Assembly: GCA_025933895.1 (NCBI GenBank)
Contig: JAICZB010000045.1
Span: 1 to 11,646 of the forward strand
Reading direction: 5' to 3'
DNA length: 11,646 nucleotides
DNA from: Thermoleophilia bacterium
Lineage (GTDB): Bacteria; Actinomycetota; Thermoleophilia; Gaiellales; Gaiellaceae
This document shows positions 1 to 6,385 of the stretch, piece by piece. The position numbers and the translations under genes were made by a program. Below the pieces are notes generated by a model. That model was not told where the DNA came from. It saw nothing but the letters and a program-made list of their open reading frames with translations, and made no database searches. Numbering within the stretch: the first letter of the stretch is position 1; the number at the start of each line of letters is the position of its first letter.

Positions 1-131
1 AGCTGGATGTCCGGCACGTGCATCAGCGCGTCGGCCGGCAGCTTTGCCTCGGCGACGGTGTAGTGCTTGAACTGGAGCTCGGGCGCGATCTCCATCAGCT
101 CGGGCCAGTCCGGACAGGTACGAGAGCTCAC
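1..131 (-). CDS. Unrecognised protein, N-terminal part only (gene runs off the window)
   Basis: An open frame starts with GTG at 131 and stays open to the window edge, giving 43 residues that begin MSSRTCPDWPELMEIAPELQ and continue with FKHYTVAEAKLPADALMHVP. The residue mix (Trp, Cys, Met, His, regular hydrophobic spacing) looks like real protein rather than a GC-driven shadow frame. The GTG overlaps the hemH stop codon as GTGA (131-128), the same coupling seen elsewhere in this window, so it is probably co-translated with hemH. I do not recognise the family. In many actinobacteria the gene next to hemH is a protoporphyrinogen/coproporphyrinogen oxidase, but this N-terminus has no GxGxxG FAD-binding motif, so that identity is not supported. 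The rest of the protein is needed for any functional call. Confidence 0.6.
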   Translation of the reverse strand, partial: MSSRTCPDWPELMEIAPELQFKHYTVAEAKLPADALMHVPDIQ

Positions 132-1009
132 GCGAGTGACGGTACCGACAGCGCCCGCTTCACAATCGTGGCGAGCGTGCGGACGAATGCCGGGTCGGCG
201 TTCGGCATCTCGATGCGCTCGAGATCCAGACCGAGCTCGGCTGCCTTCTCCTGCGCCTCGACATCGAGGTCCCAGCGGATCTCGAGGTGGTCGGAGACGA
301 AGCCGACCGGACACACGAGGACGCGCTCCACGCCCTGGCGATGCAGCGACTCGAGGTGGTCGAGGATGTCCGGCCCGAGCCACGGCTCGCCGGTCGGGGA
401 CTCGCTCTGGAAGGAGAAGCTCCACGCAGCGAGCCCCGCAGCCTCGGCGACGAGCCGCGACGTCTCGAGCAGCTGGTCGCGATACGGGTCGCCGGCGTCG
501 AGGATCCGGGCCGGCAGCGAATGCGCCGTGAAGACGACATGCGCGTCGGTCCCGCGGACACGGTCGGCAAGCAATTCGACGAAGCCCGGCTCGGAGTGCC
601 AGCTCTCGACGAAGCGCACCTCCGCACGCCGGGCGAGCGCACGCTCGAGCTGCTCGCGATAGCCGACGATCGACAGGGCGGAGTAGTGCGGCGCGAGCAC
701 GAGCCCCACTACCTGCTCGGCTCCGGAGGAGACCGCCGATTCGACGGCGTCCGCGATCCGCGGCGTCCAGTGCTTCATCCCGGTGAAGACGGGGAGACCG
801 AGCTCGGCCTCCAGCGCCGCGCGCGTCTGCTCGGTAGTGGCGTTGAGCGGCGAGGAGTCCTCGATGCCGAGCCGCTGGTAGCGCTCGACCAGGTCGGCGA
901 GATGCTCGGGAGCGATCGCGCGGCCTCCGCGGATGTCGGCGTAGTACGCGGGAACGTCCGAGAGCCGTTCCGGCGACCCGTACGCCATCAGCACCACCGC
1001 GCTCTTCAT
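128..1009 (-). CDS. hemH: Ferrochelatase, probably coproporphyrin III type (CpfC/HemH)
   Basis: This enzyme inserts Fe2+ into a porphyrin late in heme synthesis; in Gram-positive lineages the substrate is usually coproporphyrin III. The 293-residue product has the family hallmarks: MAYGSP at 8-13, where Tyr10 matches the Tyr13 ligand position of the Bacillus enzyme; YYADIRGGR at 22-30; FTAHSLP at 160-166 with the metal-binding His163; SESPTGEPWLGPD at 202-214; and CPVGFVSDHLEIRWDLD at 233-249 with catalytic Glu243. The length fits a single-domain ferrochelatase, with no C-terminal membrane helix or obvious Fe-S cysteine cluster. The ATG at 1009 was chosen because it overlaps the hemE stop as ATGA (1006-1009) and starts exactly at the conserved N-terminus; the frame stays open further upstream only as a shadow of hemE. 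The substrate preference is inferred from lineage and the Bacillus-like N-terminus. Confidence 0.95.
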   Translation of the reverse strand: MKSAVVLMAYGSPERLSDVPAYYADIRGGRAIAPEHLADLVERYQRLGIEDSSPLNATTEQTRAALEAELGLPVFTGMKHWTPRIADAVESAVSSGAEQVVGLVLAPHYSALSIVGYREQLERALARRAEVRFVESWHSEPGFVELLADRVRGTDAHVVFTAHSLPARILDAGDPYRDQLLETSRLVAEAAGLAAWSFSFQSESPTGEPWLGPDILDHLESLHRQGVERVLVCPVGFVSDHLEIRWDLDVEAQEKAAELGLDLERIEMPNADPAFVRTLATIVKRALSVPSLA

Positions 1010-2007
1010 GCGGCGTGACCGTAGCTGCGGACAAGCTCGACGAGCCGCGTGAGCACGTCCGGATCGGTCTGCGGAAGCACGCCGTGCCCGAGATTGAAGA
1101 CGTGGCCCGGCCTGCTGCCGGCACGACGAAGTACGTCGAATGCGGCGTACTCCACGCGCTCCCAGGGACCGAGCAACGCAGCTGGCTCGAGATTCCCCTG
1201 CACCGCGCGCTCCTCCCCGACGACCGTCCAGGCGGCGTCGAGTGGGATGCGCCAGTCGACGCCGACGGCGCTGCCGCCCGCGGCCGCCATCTCGGCGAGC
1301 AGCTGCGTCGTCGCGCCGGTGCCGAAATGGATCGTCGGCACGCCGGCAGCCTCGAGCACGCGCGCCGAGTAGGGAGCGACGAACTCCCGGTAGTCCGCGA
1401 CGGAGAGGACGCCGACCCAGGAGTCGAACAGCTGGATCGCGTCGGCACCGGCCGCCGCCGTCGCGGCGACGTAGCGCGCGAACTGCTCCGTGAGCCGCTC
1501 CATCAGCGCGTGCCACGTCGCGGGCTCGCGGTACATGAGCGTCTTGGTGCGGACGAAGTCGCGGCTCGGCCTGCCCTCGACGAGATAGCCGGCGACGGTG
1601 AACGGCCCGCCGCAGAAGCCGACCAGCGCCCGCTCGGGCTCTAGCTCGCCGCGCACGAGCCGCACAGCCTCGAGAATCGGCGCCGCCCACTCCTCGGGCT
1701 CGGCGACCCTGAGCCGCTCGACGGCGGCGGCCGAGTCGATCCGCTCCTCCACCACCGGCCCGACGCCCTCGACGAGCTCGACGTCGACACCCATGCCGAG
1801 GATGGGCGACATGATGTCCGCGAAGAGGACGGCGGCGTCGACGCCGTGGCGTCGCACCGGCTGCAGCGTCACCTCGGCGCACAGCTCCGGCGTCCCCGCG
1901 ATCTCGAAGAAGCCGTGACGCTCGCGCAGCGCGCGGTACTCCGGGAGCGAGCGGCCGGCCTGGCGCATGAACCAGACAGGCGTCCGCTGGGCCGGTTCGC
2001 GGCGCAA
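1006..2007 (-). CDS. hemE: Uroporphyrinogen decarboxylase
   Basis: HemE removes the four acetate carboxyls of uroporphyrinogen III to give coproporphyrinogen III in the cytoplasm, directly supplying the branch that uses the HemH encoded next. Family motifs are unmistakable: RTPVWFMRQAGRSLPEYR at 8-25, LFADIMSPILGMG at 61-73 with the substrate-binding Asp64, GFCGGPFTVAGY, QLFDSWVG, HFGTGATTQLL and HVFNLGHGV near the C-terminus. Counted from the TTG at 2007 the protein has 333 residues. The same frame stays open upstream and encodes LGAEPLLVRAL just before RREPAQ, which resembles the usual HemE N-terminus, so the true start probably lies near 2037 (a CTG) or is otherwise non-standard; no ATG or GTG is available there and no Shine-Dalgarno site is seen. 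The stop overlaps the hemH ATG (ATGA). The preceding epimerase gene ends at 2048, so transcription may read through from the polysaccharide cluster. Confidence 0.95.
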   Translation of the reverse strand: MRREPAQRTPVWFMRQAGRSLPEYRALRERHGFFEIAGTPELCAEVTLQPVRRHGVDAAVLFADIMSPILGMGVDVELVEGVGPVVEERIDSAAAVERLRVAEPEEWAAPILEAVRLVRGELEPERALVGFCGGPFTVAGYLVEGRPSRDFVRTKTLMYREPATWHALMERLTEQFARYVAATAAAGADAIQLFDSWVGVLSVADYREFVAPYSARVLEAAGVPTIHFGTGATTQLLAEMAAAGGSAVGVDWRIPLDAAWTVVGEERAVQGNLEPAALLGPWERVEYAAFDVLRRAGSRPGHVFNLGHGVLPQTDPDVLTRLVELVRSYGHAA

Positions 2008-2047
2008 CGCGCGGACGAGAAGAGGCTCGGCGCCCAGGCTCTGCTCG

Positions 2048-2986
2048 TTAGGCCGTGATCGGCTCGCGGCCCTGCTCGCGCAGGATCCGAGAGAGCCCTT
2101 CCTCGAGGGGAACCTCGGGCTCCCAGCCCAGCAGCTGCTGTGCCCGCGTGATGTCGGGCTTCCGCTGCATCGGGTCGTCGATCGGCAGCGCCTCGAAGAC
2201 GATCTCGCTCGACGTGCCGGTGAGTTGTTTGACGAGCTCCGCGAGCTCGAGCACCGTCCGTTCGTCGGGGTTGCCGAGGTTGACGGGCAGGTGCTCGCCG
2301 CTCTCGGCGAGGAGGACGATGCCCCGCATCAGGTCTTCCACGTAGCAGAAGCTCCGCGTCTGCGTCCCGTCGCCGTAGATCGTGAGCGGCTCCTGCGCGA
2401 GAGCCTGGCGGACGAAGTTCGAGACGGCGCGTCCGTCGTTCGGCCGCATCCTCGGCCCGTACGTGTTGAAGATCCGGACGATCGCCGTGTCGACGCCCTG
2501 CTGGCCGTGATAGGCCATCGTCAACGCCTCCGCATACCGTTTCGCCTCGTCGTACACGCCGCGCGGCCCGATCGGGTTCACGTGCCCCCAGTACGTCTCC
2601 GGCTGCGGATGCACCTGCGGGTCGCCGTAGACCTCGCTCGTCGACGCGGTGAGGAAGCGCGCGCGCTTGAACTTCGCTAGCCCGAGCGCGTGGTGCGTGC
2701 CGTAGGAGCCGACCTTCAGCGAGTGCAGCGGCATGCGGAGGTAGTCCTCCGGGCTCGCGAGCGCTGCGAAGTGGTAGACGAAATCGATCGGCTCGTCCAC
2801 GAAGAGCGGCTCCGACACGTCGTGCGGAACGAAGGTGAAGCCGCCGTCGCGGATGTGCTCGATGTTCGCGAGCGAGCCGGTGACGAGGTTGTCGACGCAG
2901 ATGACGCGGTGGCCGCGCTCGAGCAGGTATTCGCAGAGATGCGAGCCGAGGAATCCGGCGCCGCCGGTCACGAGCGCGGTGGGCAC
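2048..2986 (-). CDS. NAD-dependent UDP-glucuronate decarboxylase (UDP-xylose synthase)-type epimerase
   Basis: This is an extended short-chain dehydrogenase of 312 residues, full length for the family. The NAD-binding GGAGFLG is at 8-14. The active site is visible as TSEVYG (116-121, with Glu118) and YxxxK with Tyr145 and Lys149 in GPRGVYDEAKR. NTYGPRMRPNDGR (174-186) and TRSFCYVEDL (210-219) match the UDP-sugar pocket of UDP-glucuronate decarboxylases, which turn UDP-glucuronate into UDP-xylose through a 4-keto intermediate held on NAD+. A dTDP-glucose 4,6-dehydratase or UDP-glucose 4-epimerase is less likely, because the GHVNPIGPRGVYDEAKR segment is characteristic of the decarboxylase group. 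It would feed UDP-xylose to the glycosyltransferases of the cluster; the UDP-glucose dehydrogenase that makes its substrate is not in the window. It starts with GTG, has no Shine-Dalgarno site, and is preceded by TACTAT six bases upstream. Confidence 0.88.
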   Translation of the reverse strand: MPTALVTGGAGFLGSHLCEYLLERGHRVICVDNLVTGSLANIEHIRDGGFTFVPHDVSEPLFVDEPIDFVYHFAALASPEDYLRMPLHSLKVGSYGTHHALGLAKFKRARFLTASTSEVYGDPQVHPQPETYWGHVNPIGPRGVYDEAKRYAEALTMAYHGQQGVDTAIVRIFNTYGPRMRPNDGRAVSNFVRQALAQEPLTIYGDGTQTRSFCYVEDLMRGIVLLAESGEHLPVNLGNPDERTVLELAELVKQLTGTSSEIVFEALPIDDPMQRKPDITRAQQLLGWEPEVPLEEGLSRILREQGREPITA

Positions 2987-2992
2987 GGGGCG

Positions 2993-2998
2993 ATAGTA
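2993..2998 (-). promoter_or_regulatory. Candidate -10 element for a leaderless epimerase transcript
   Basis: TACTAT lies on the coding strand with six bases between it and the GTG start of the epimerase gene. This is where a -10 hexamer would sit if transcription began at the start codon. No convincing -35 and no Shine-Dalgarno site are visible. It lies downstream of a hairpin and a terminator-like structure, as expected for a fresh start of transcription. Confidence 0.4.
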
Positions 2999-3003
2999 CC
3001 GGG

Positions 3004-3022
3004 CGAAGAGCTGCGCTCTTCG
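3004..3022 (-). other. Perfect hairpin in the intergenic space
   Basis: GAAGAGC and GCTCTTC flank a 3-base loop, and one further C-G pair closes the base, giving an 8-bp stem. It lies in the 109-base gap between the DPM-like glycosyltransferase and the epimerase gene, just upstream of the candidate TACTAT -10 element. There is no T-run, so it is not a classical terminator. It could be a U-less terminator, a pause or RNA-stability element, or a dyad operator for a regulator. Confidence 0.4.
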
Positions 3023-3045
3023 GCCGGGCTGAGGCCCAGAACATC

Positions 3046-3070
3046 AAAAGGAACAGCACGGAGCAGTTCC
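3046..3070 (-). terminator. Weak intrinsic-terminator-like structure after the DPM-like glycosyltransferase
   Basis: Read on the coding strand, GGAAC (3070-3066) pairs with GTTCC (3054-3050). An inner GC/GC pair follows across one mismatch, and TTTT comes directly after the stem (3049-3046). It starts about 25 bases after the glycosyltransferase stop at 3096. The stem is short and the T-run has only four bases, so termination would be partial at best. Confidence 0.35.
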
Positions 3071-3095
3071 GTGGTCCCAGCGAGCGAAGCGCCAG

Positions 3096-4037
3096 CTACT
3101 TGAGGTCTTTGTTGGTCTCCATGTCGAACCACATCGCGAACAGCGTGAACTGGAGGCCCGAGATCACGAGCAGAGCGACGAGGACGACGGTCGCGATCGG
3201 GATCGAGTAGCCGGCGATCCGGTAGCCGACGACGACGAGCCCGAGCAGGACGCCGGCGACCGTCGCGATGAACCCCATCACGTAGAAGAAGACGAGCGGG
3301 TGGAAGTCGCGCTTGACGTACTTCTCCCAGAGCCGCCAGAAGAAGCCGCGCACCAGCAGCCACGCGATCCGCGGCACGACGTGGCGGTAACGCATGTTCG
3401 AGCGCTCGCCGACCCCGTAGATCGGCCGCGAGGGGAAGTCGCGGACGCGCGCGTTCCAGACGTTGAGGTGGACGAGCATGTCGTTCGGAAAGCCGTAGTT
3501 CGTGTAGACGTGATCGAGGTCGATCTGCTCGAGCATCTGGCGGGAGACGACCGTGTAGCCGGACTGCGAGTCGGCGACGTGCCAGTAGCCGGACGCGACC
3601 TTCGTCAGCATCGAGAGGATCGCGTTGCCGAAGAAGCGCGTCTTGGGGATCAGCTGCCACGCCTGGCCCGTGGCGAGCCGGTTCGCCTTCGCGTAGTCGA
3701 GCTCGCCGCGCGCGACCGGTGCGACCAGCTTCGGCAGATCCTCGGGATCCATCTGGTTGTCGCCGTTCATGACCACGACCACGTCCATCCCGTCCGCGAG
3801 GGCGCGGCGGTACCCGGTGACGGTCGCCGCGCCGACGCCGCTGCGGCGCTCGTGCGAGACGACCTCCACCCGGCCGTCTCCGACCTCCTGCGCCCGCTCC
3901 GACGTTCGGTCCGACGAGCCGTCGTCGACGACGATGATCGTGTCCACGAGCGGCGGGATCCCGGCGAGCGTCGCGCCGATCAGCGCCTCCTCGTCGTACG
4001 CAGGCACGACGACCCCGACGCGCTTGCCCTCCAACAT
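3096..4037 (-). CDS. Family 2 glycosyltransferase, dolichyl-phosphate-mannose synthase-like, with two C-terminal membrane helices
   Basis: This 313-residue inverting glycosyltransferase probably moves a sugar from a nucleotide donor onto a polyprenyl phosphate or lipid-linked acceptor at the cytoplasmic face. The GT-A fold signatures are VVPAYDEE at 9-16, VVDDGSSDRT at 36-45 and NGDNQMDPEDL at 91-101 (the metal/donor DxD-like region), followed by GYTVVSRQ (160-167). After the catalytic domain, two hydrophobic segments at about 248-271 and 279-303 anchor it to the membrane, as in DPMS-like enzymes such as bacterial polyprenyl-phosphate glycosyltransferases. The donor sugar cannot be read from the sequence. 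It starts at an ATG 13 bases after the stop of the Wzz-like gene. There is no Shine-Dalgarno site, but TAGCCT lies six bases upstream of the ATG. Confidence 0.9.
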   Translation of the reverse strand: MLEGKRVGVVVPAYDEEALIGATLAGIPPLVDTIIVVDDGSSDRTSERAQEVGDGRVEVVSHERRSGVGAATVTGYRRALADGMDVVVVMNGDNQMDPEDLPKLVAPVARGELDYAKANRLATGQAWQLIPKTRFFGNAILSMLTKVASGYWHVADSQSGYTVVSRQMLEQIDLDHVYTNYGFPNDMLVHLNVWNARVRDFPSRPIYGVGERSNMRYRHVVPRIAWLLVRGFFWRLWEKYVKRDFHPLVFFYVMGFIATVAGVLLGLVVVGYRIAGYSIPIATVVLVALLVISGLQFTLFAMWFDMETNKDLK

Positions 4038-4043
4038 GCGCGG

Positions 4044-4049
4044 AGGCTA
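4044..4049 (-). promoter_or_regulatory. Candidate -10 element for the DPM-like glycosyltransferase
   Basis: TAGCCT lies six bases upstream of the ATG at 4037, just past the TAG stop of the Wzz-like gene. It fits the TANNNT pattern at the same distance seen at four other starts in this cluster. There is no Shine-Dalgarno site and no clear -35. Confidence 0.3.
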
Positions 4050-4050
4050 A

Positions 4051-4896
4051 CTACTCGCCGTTGCGCGGCGTGAGCCGCGGCACGACCGTGTCCCACAGGA
4101 GCGCCGCGAGCGCCCCGAGGATGAGGCCGATCAGCGCGCCGACGACGACCGTGTTGCGGCGACTGCGCGCCGTGATCTTCTGCGCCGCGGCTCCCGTCAG
4201 GACCGAGGGCCGCTCGATCTGCTTCGCCTGTTGCAGGAACTGGGTGGCCGAGATCAGATCCTGCTGATTCGTCTTGAGCGACAGAGAAAGGAGGAGCTTG
4301 TTCGTCACAGAGACCGCTGGATTCGACAGCGTGTGCTCGATCAATGCGATCGCGGACCGGTCCGTCGCGATCTCCGCCTTGAGGTTCGCGATCTTGCCGT
4401 CCGCGTACTTGCCCACCCGGCGCACCACTTCGTTCGCCAGACCGTTCGCTGCACATTCCGCGACCTTCGCGCGCCGCGTCTGGACGGTGATCGAGACGAG
4501 TGGGTTCGTGTTCGTCTTCGGGACCGAGCTACCGCTCACCGACGCCGTCGAGATCCCCTTGCGGAACTTCGACGCGGTCGTCTTGCACTTGTGGGCGACG
4601 ATGCCGTCGACGAGCGCGGAATGGACGATCTGGCTCACCGTCGCCGGATTCGTCTGCACCCCGAGGGCCGGCGAGCCGCCGGCGGCCGTGTACGGCTGCC
4701 CGAGATAGAGCGTCGCCGTAGCCTTGTACACCTGCGTGCCGCCGAGGGACACGAGGTAGCCGATCACGGCTCCCGCCACTAGCCCTGCTGCGAGCAGCCA
4801 CCAGCGAACGCCCAGGAGCCGGACGTAGCGCGCGAAGTCGACTTCCTGCTCGGCCTCGGGGTCGAAGCCGCGCTGAGGGGGAGCAGGCGCAGTCAC
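4051..4896 (-). CDS. Wzz-type polysaccharide chain-length/co-polymerase protein without kinase domain
   Basis: This 281-residue membrane protein has the layout of polysaccharide co-polymerases: a short cytoplasmic N-terminus with FARYVRLLGVRWW at 21-33, a first membrane helix at about 33-53, a long extracytoplasmic region with a helical stretch at about 160-230, and a second membrane helix at about 249-268 followed by a short basic tail. Such proteins set the length of O-antigen, capsule or exopolysaccharide chains by acting beside a Wzy polymerase. No Walker A motif or tyrosine-rich tail is present, so it is not an active BY-kinase fusion; a separate kinase partner or none is possible. The extracytoplasmic part is diverged, so the assignment rests on topology, the N-terminal motif and context. 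It starts with GTG at 4896, 49 bases after the propeller lipoprotein gene. Confidence 0.78.
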   Translation of the reverse strand: MTAPAPPQRGFDPEAEQEVDFARYVRLLGVRWWLLAAGLVAGAVIGYLVSLGGTQVYKATATLYLGQPYTAAGGSPALGVQTNPATVSQIVHSALVDGIVAHKCKTTASKFRKGISTASVSGSSVPKTNTNPLVSITVQTRRAKVAECAANGLANEVVRRVGKYADGKIANLKAEIATDRSAIALIEHTLSNPAVSVTNKLLLSLSLKTNQQDLISATQFLQQAKQIERPSVLTGAAAQKITARSRRNTVVVGALIGLILGALAALLWDTVVPRLTPRNGE

Positions 4897-4904
4897 GAGC
4901 GGCG

Positions 4905-4910
4905 ACGATA
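4905..4910 (-). promoter_or_regulatory. Candidate -10 element for the Wzz-like gene
   Basis: TATCGT lies eight bases upstream of the GTG start at 4896, in the 49-base gap after the propeller lipoprotein gene. No Shine-Dalgarno site is visible. It matches the TANNNT-start spacing seen at other genes of the cluster. Confidence 0.35.
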
Positions 4911-4945
4911 TCTGACGGTCATGAGGGCGCTCTTAGGAAACGGCG

Positions 4946-6385
4946 TCAGTGCGCGAGCCGGCGCCGCTTGGAGCCGCGCGGCTCGACCGCATAGATGCGG
5001 GAGAAACCGTTGAAGAGCAGGCGCATCCCGTTGCCGGAGACGGGAACGTACTGGCCGTGCGGAAAGGTCACGAGCCTGCGCCCGGTGTGGAGGTTCACGC
5101 CGACGATCTGGTGCGAGAAGCTGCCGGCGTAGGCGACCCCGTCCACGATCACGGCGGCTCCCGAGATCGCACCGCCGGTGTTGAGCTCCCAGAGAATGCG
5201 GCCGCTCGCGGCCGAGGCGCCGTAGAACGTGCCGGTGTAGGAGCCCCAGCAGACGACACCGTCCGCCACGGCGGGCGAGGAGTAGACGTACGAGCCGGCG
5301 GGCACCCGCCAGAGGTACCCGCCGCTCGTGGAGAAGGCCCACAGGGAATACGCGACCGAGGGGACGAACACCCGGCCGCCGGCAACCGCGGGCGTCCCGT
5401 AGATCTTCCCGTTCACGTGGCCGATCCAGCGCGTCGACCCGGTCGCCGGCGATAGCGCCCAGAGCCGCCCCGCGTAGTCGCCGATGAACAGCCTCCCGCC
5501 GGCGATGGCCGCGCTCGAGGTGATCTTCGCGCCGAGGTCGCGGCGCCACCGCAGCCGGTGCGTGCGCAGGTCGAGCGCATACATCTCCCCGTTCCAGTCG
5601 CCGAAGTAGTCGATCCCGTCGACGACGATCGGCGACGACTCGATCGGCGAGCCTGCGTACCAGCGCCATTTGAAGCGTCCGTTGAACCGGTCGAGGACGT
5701 ACACCCAGCCGTCCATCGTGTGGTAGACGATCTCGTCGCCGTACACGGCAGGCGACGACGCCATCTTCGGCGCGCCCGGCGTCCGGTGCACCCAGGCGAA
5801 CTTGCCGGAGCGCATCGAGATCGCGTGGACGGTGCCGCGGGCGTTCCCGATGTACGCGAACCCGTTGTCCACGACGGCCGGGAACTCGATCAGGTGGCCG
5901 AGGCCCTTGCTCCAGACCACGTGGAACGGCGGACGCAGCCGGATCTGCTCCGGCGCCTGCGTGCGCGCCGTGTTCGCGCCGTAGATCGGCCACTGCAAAC
6001 CCGGCTGGTAGATGTTCACCGTCTGCCAGCGGCTGTGCCGGAAGTCGACGCGGCTGCGGGTCTGCGTGTAACCCGGCGCCGACACGGAGACCTCGAGCCG
6101 CCTCCGCGGCGCCTTGATCGTCGTGACGCCGTGCCGGTTGGTACGCCCGCTCTTCTTCCAGAGACGCACCTGCGCTCCCCGCACCCGTACGCGCCGGTCG
6201 CCGTCGAGGATCGTGACGACGAGCTTCGTCAGCTTGCCGACCGTATGGCGCTGGTGCTTCTGCTTGTGCTTCGGCGTCGGTTTCACCGGCGTGTGCGTCT
6301 TCGGCGGCGATGTCTGCCGGTGACTTCCCCCGCAGCCTGCAAGCAGGACTACGAGAGCCGCGGCCGCGAGAACGCGCGCGATCAT
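4946..6385 (-). CDS. Secreted lipoprotein with an Ig-like/carboxypeptidase-regulatory domain and a PQQ-like beta-propeller
   Basis: The 479-residue product begins MIARVLAAAALVVLLAGCGG, a type II signal peptide with lipobox LAGC and lipidated Cys18, so it should sit on the outer face of the membrane. Residues 22-48 are a Pro/His/Lys-rich linker. Residues 52-126 resemble a carboxypeptidase-regulatory or Ig-like beta-sandwich (GAQVRLWKKSGRTNRHGVTT). From about 130 on, repeated blades of the type SSPAVYGDEIVYHTMDGWVY, with DG.VY..D...G...W spacing, recur at roughly 40-residue intervals and form a PQQ-like beta-propeller related in fold to BamB. Such propellers are usually scaffolds; cofactor binding is not implied. 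The ATG at 6385 was chosen because it starts the signal peptide and overlaps the ATP-grasp stop as ATGA; the frame open upstream is a shadow. A role in polymer assembly or anchoring is inferred from context. Confidence 0.88.
   Translation of the reverse strand: MIARVLAAAALVVLLAGCGGSHRQTSPPKTHTPVKPTPKHKQKHQRHTVGKLTKLVVTILDGDRRVRVRGAQVRLWKKSGRTNRHGVTTIKAPRRRLEVSVSAPGYTQTRSRVDFRHSRWQTVNIYQPGLQWPIYGANTARTQAPEQIRLRPPFHVVWSKGLGHLIEFPAVVDNGFAYIGNARGTVHAISMRSGKFAWVHRTPGAPKMASSPAVYGDEIVYHTMDGWVYVLDRFNGRFKWRWYAGSPIESSPIVVDGIDYFGDWNGEMYALDLRTHRLRWRRDLGAKITSSAAIAGGRLFIGDYAGRLWALSPATGSTRWIGHVNGKIYGTPAVAGGRVFVPSVAYSLWAFSTSGGYLWRVPAGSYVYSSPAVADGVVCWGSYTGTFYGASAASGRILWELNTGGAISGAAVIVDGVAYAGSFSHQIVGVNLHTGRRLVTFPHGQYVPVSGNGMRLLFNGFSRIYAVEPRGSKRRRLAH

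Noticed and set aside
128..1882. Long minus-strand frame of 584 codons covering hemH and most of hemE
   Set aside because: The N-terminal half is Arg/Ala-rich out-of-frame reading of hemE; the conserved ferrochelatase start and ATGA overlap fix the real start at 1009.
1967..2680. Plus-strand 237-codon frame antisense to the epimerase, and similar plus-strand frames elsewhere (for example 5558-6415 and 7328-8119)
   Set aside because: Composition is Arg/Asp/Leu/Val-biased with no motifs, as expected from the complement of high-GC codons; each lies opposite a well-supported gene.
1869..3059. Minus-strand 396-codon frame overlapping the epimerase
   Set aside because: Arg/Ala-rich shadow frame without recognisable domains; the epimerase frame carries all conserved residues.
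4893..4921. Nine-codon frame MTVRYRRRS whose TGA overlaps the GTG of the Wzz-like gene, a possible leader peptide
   Set aside because: No Shine-Dalgarno site, no repeated regulatory codons and no attenuator-like stems; chance overlap is the simpler view.
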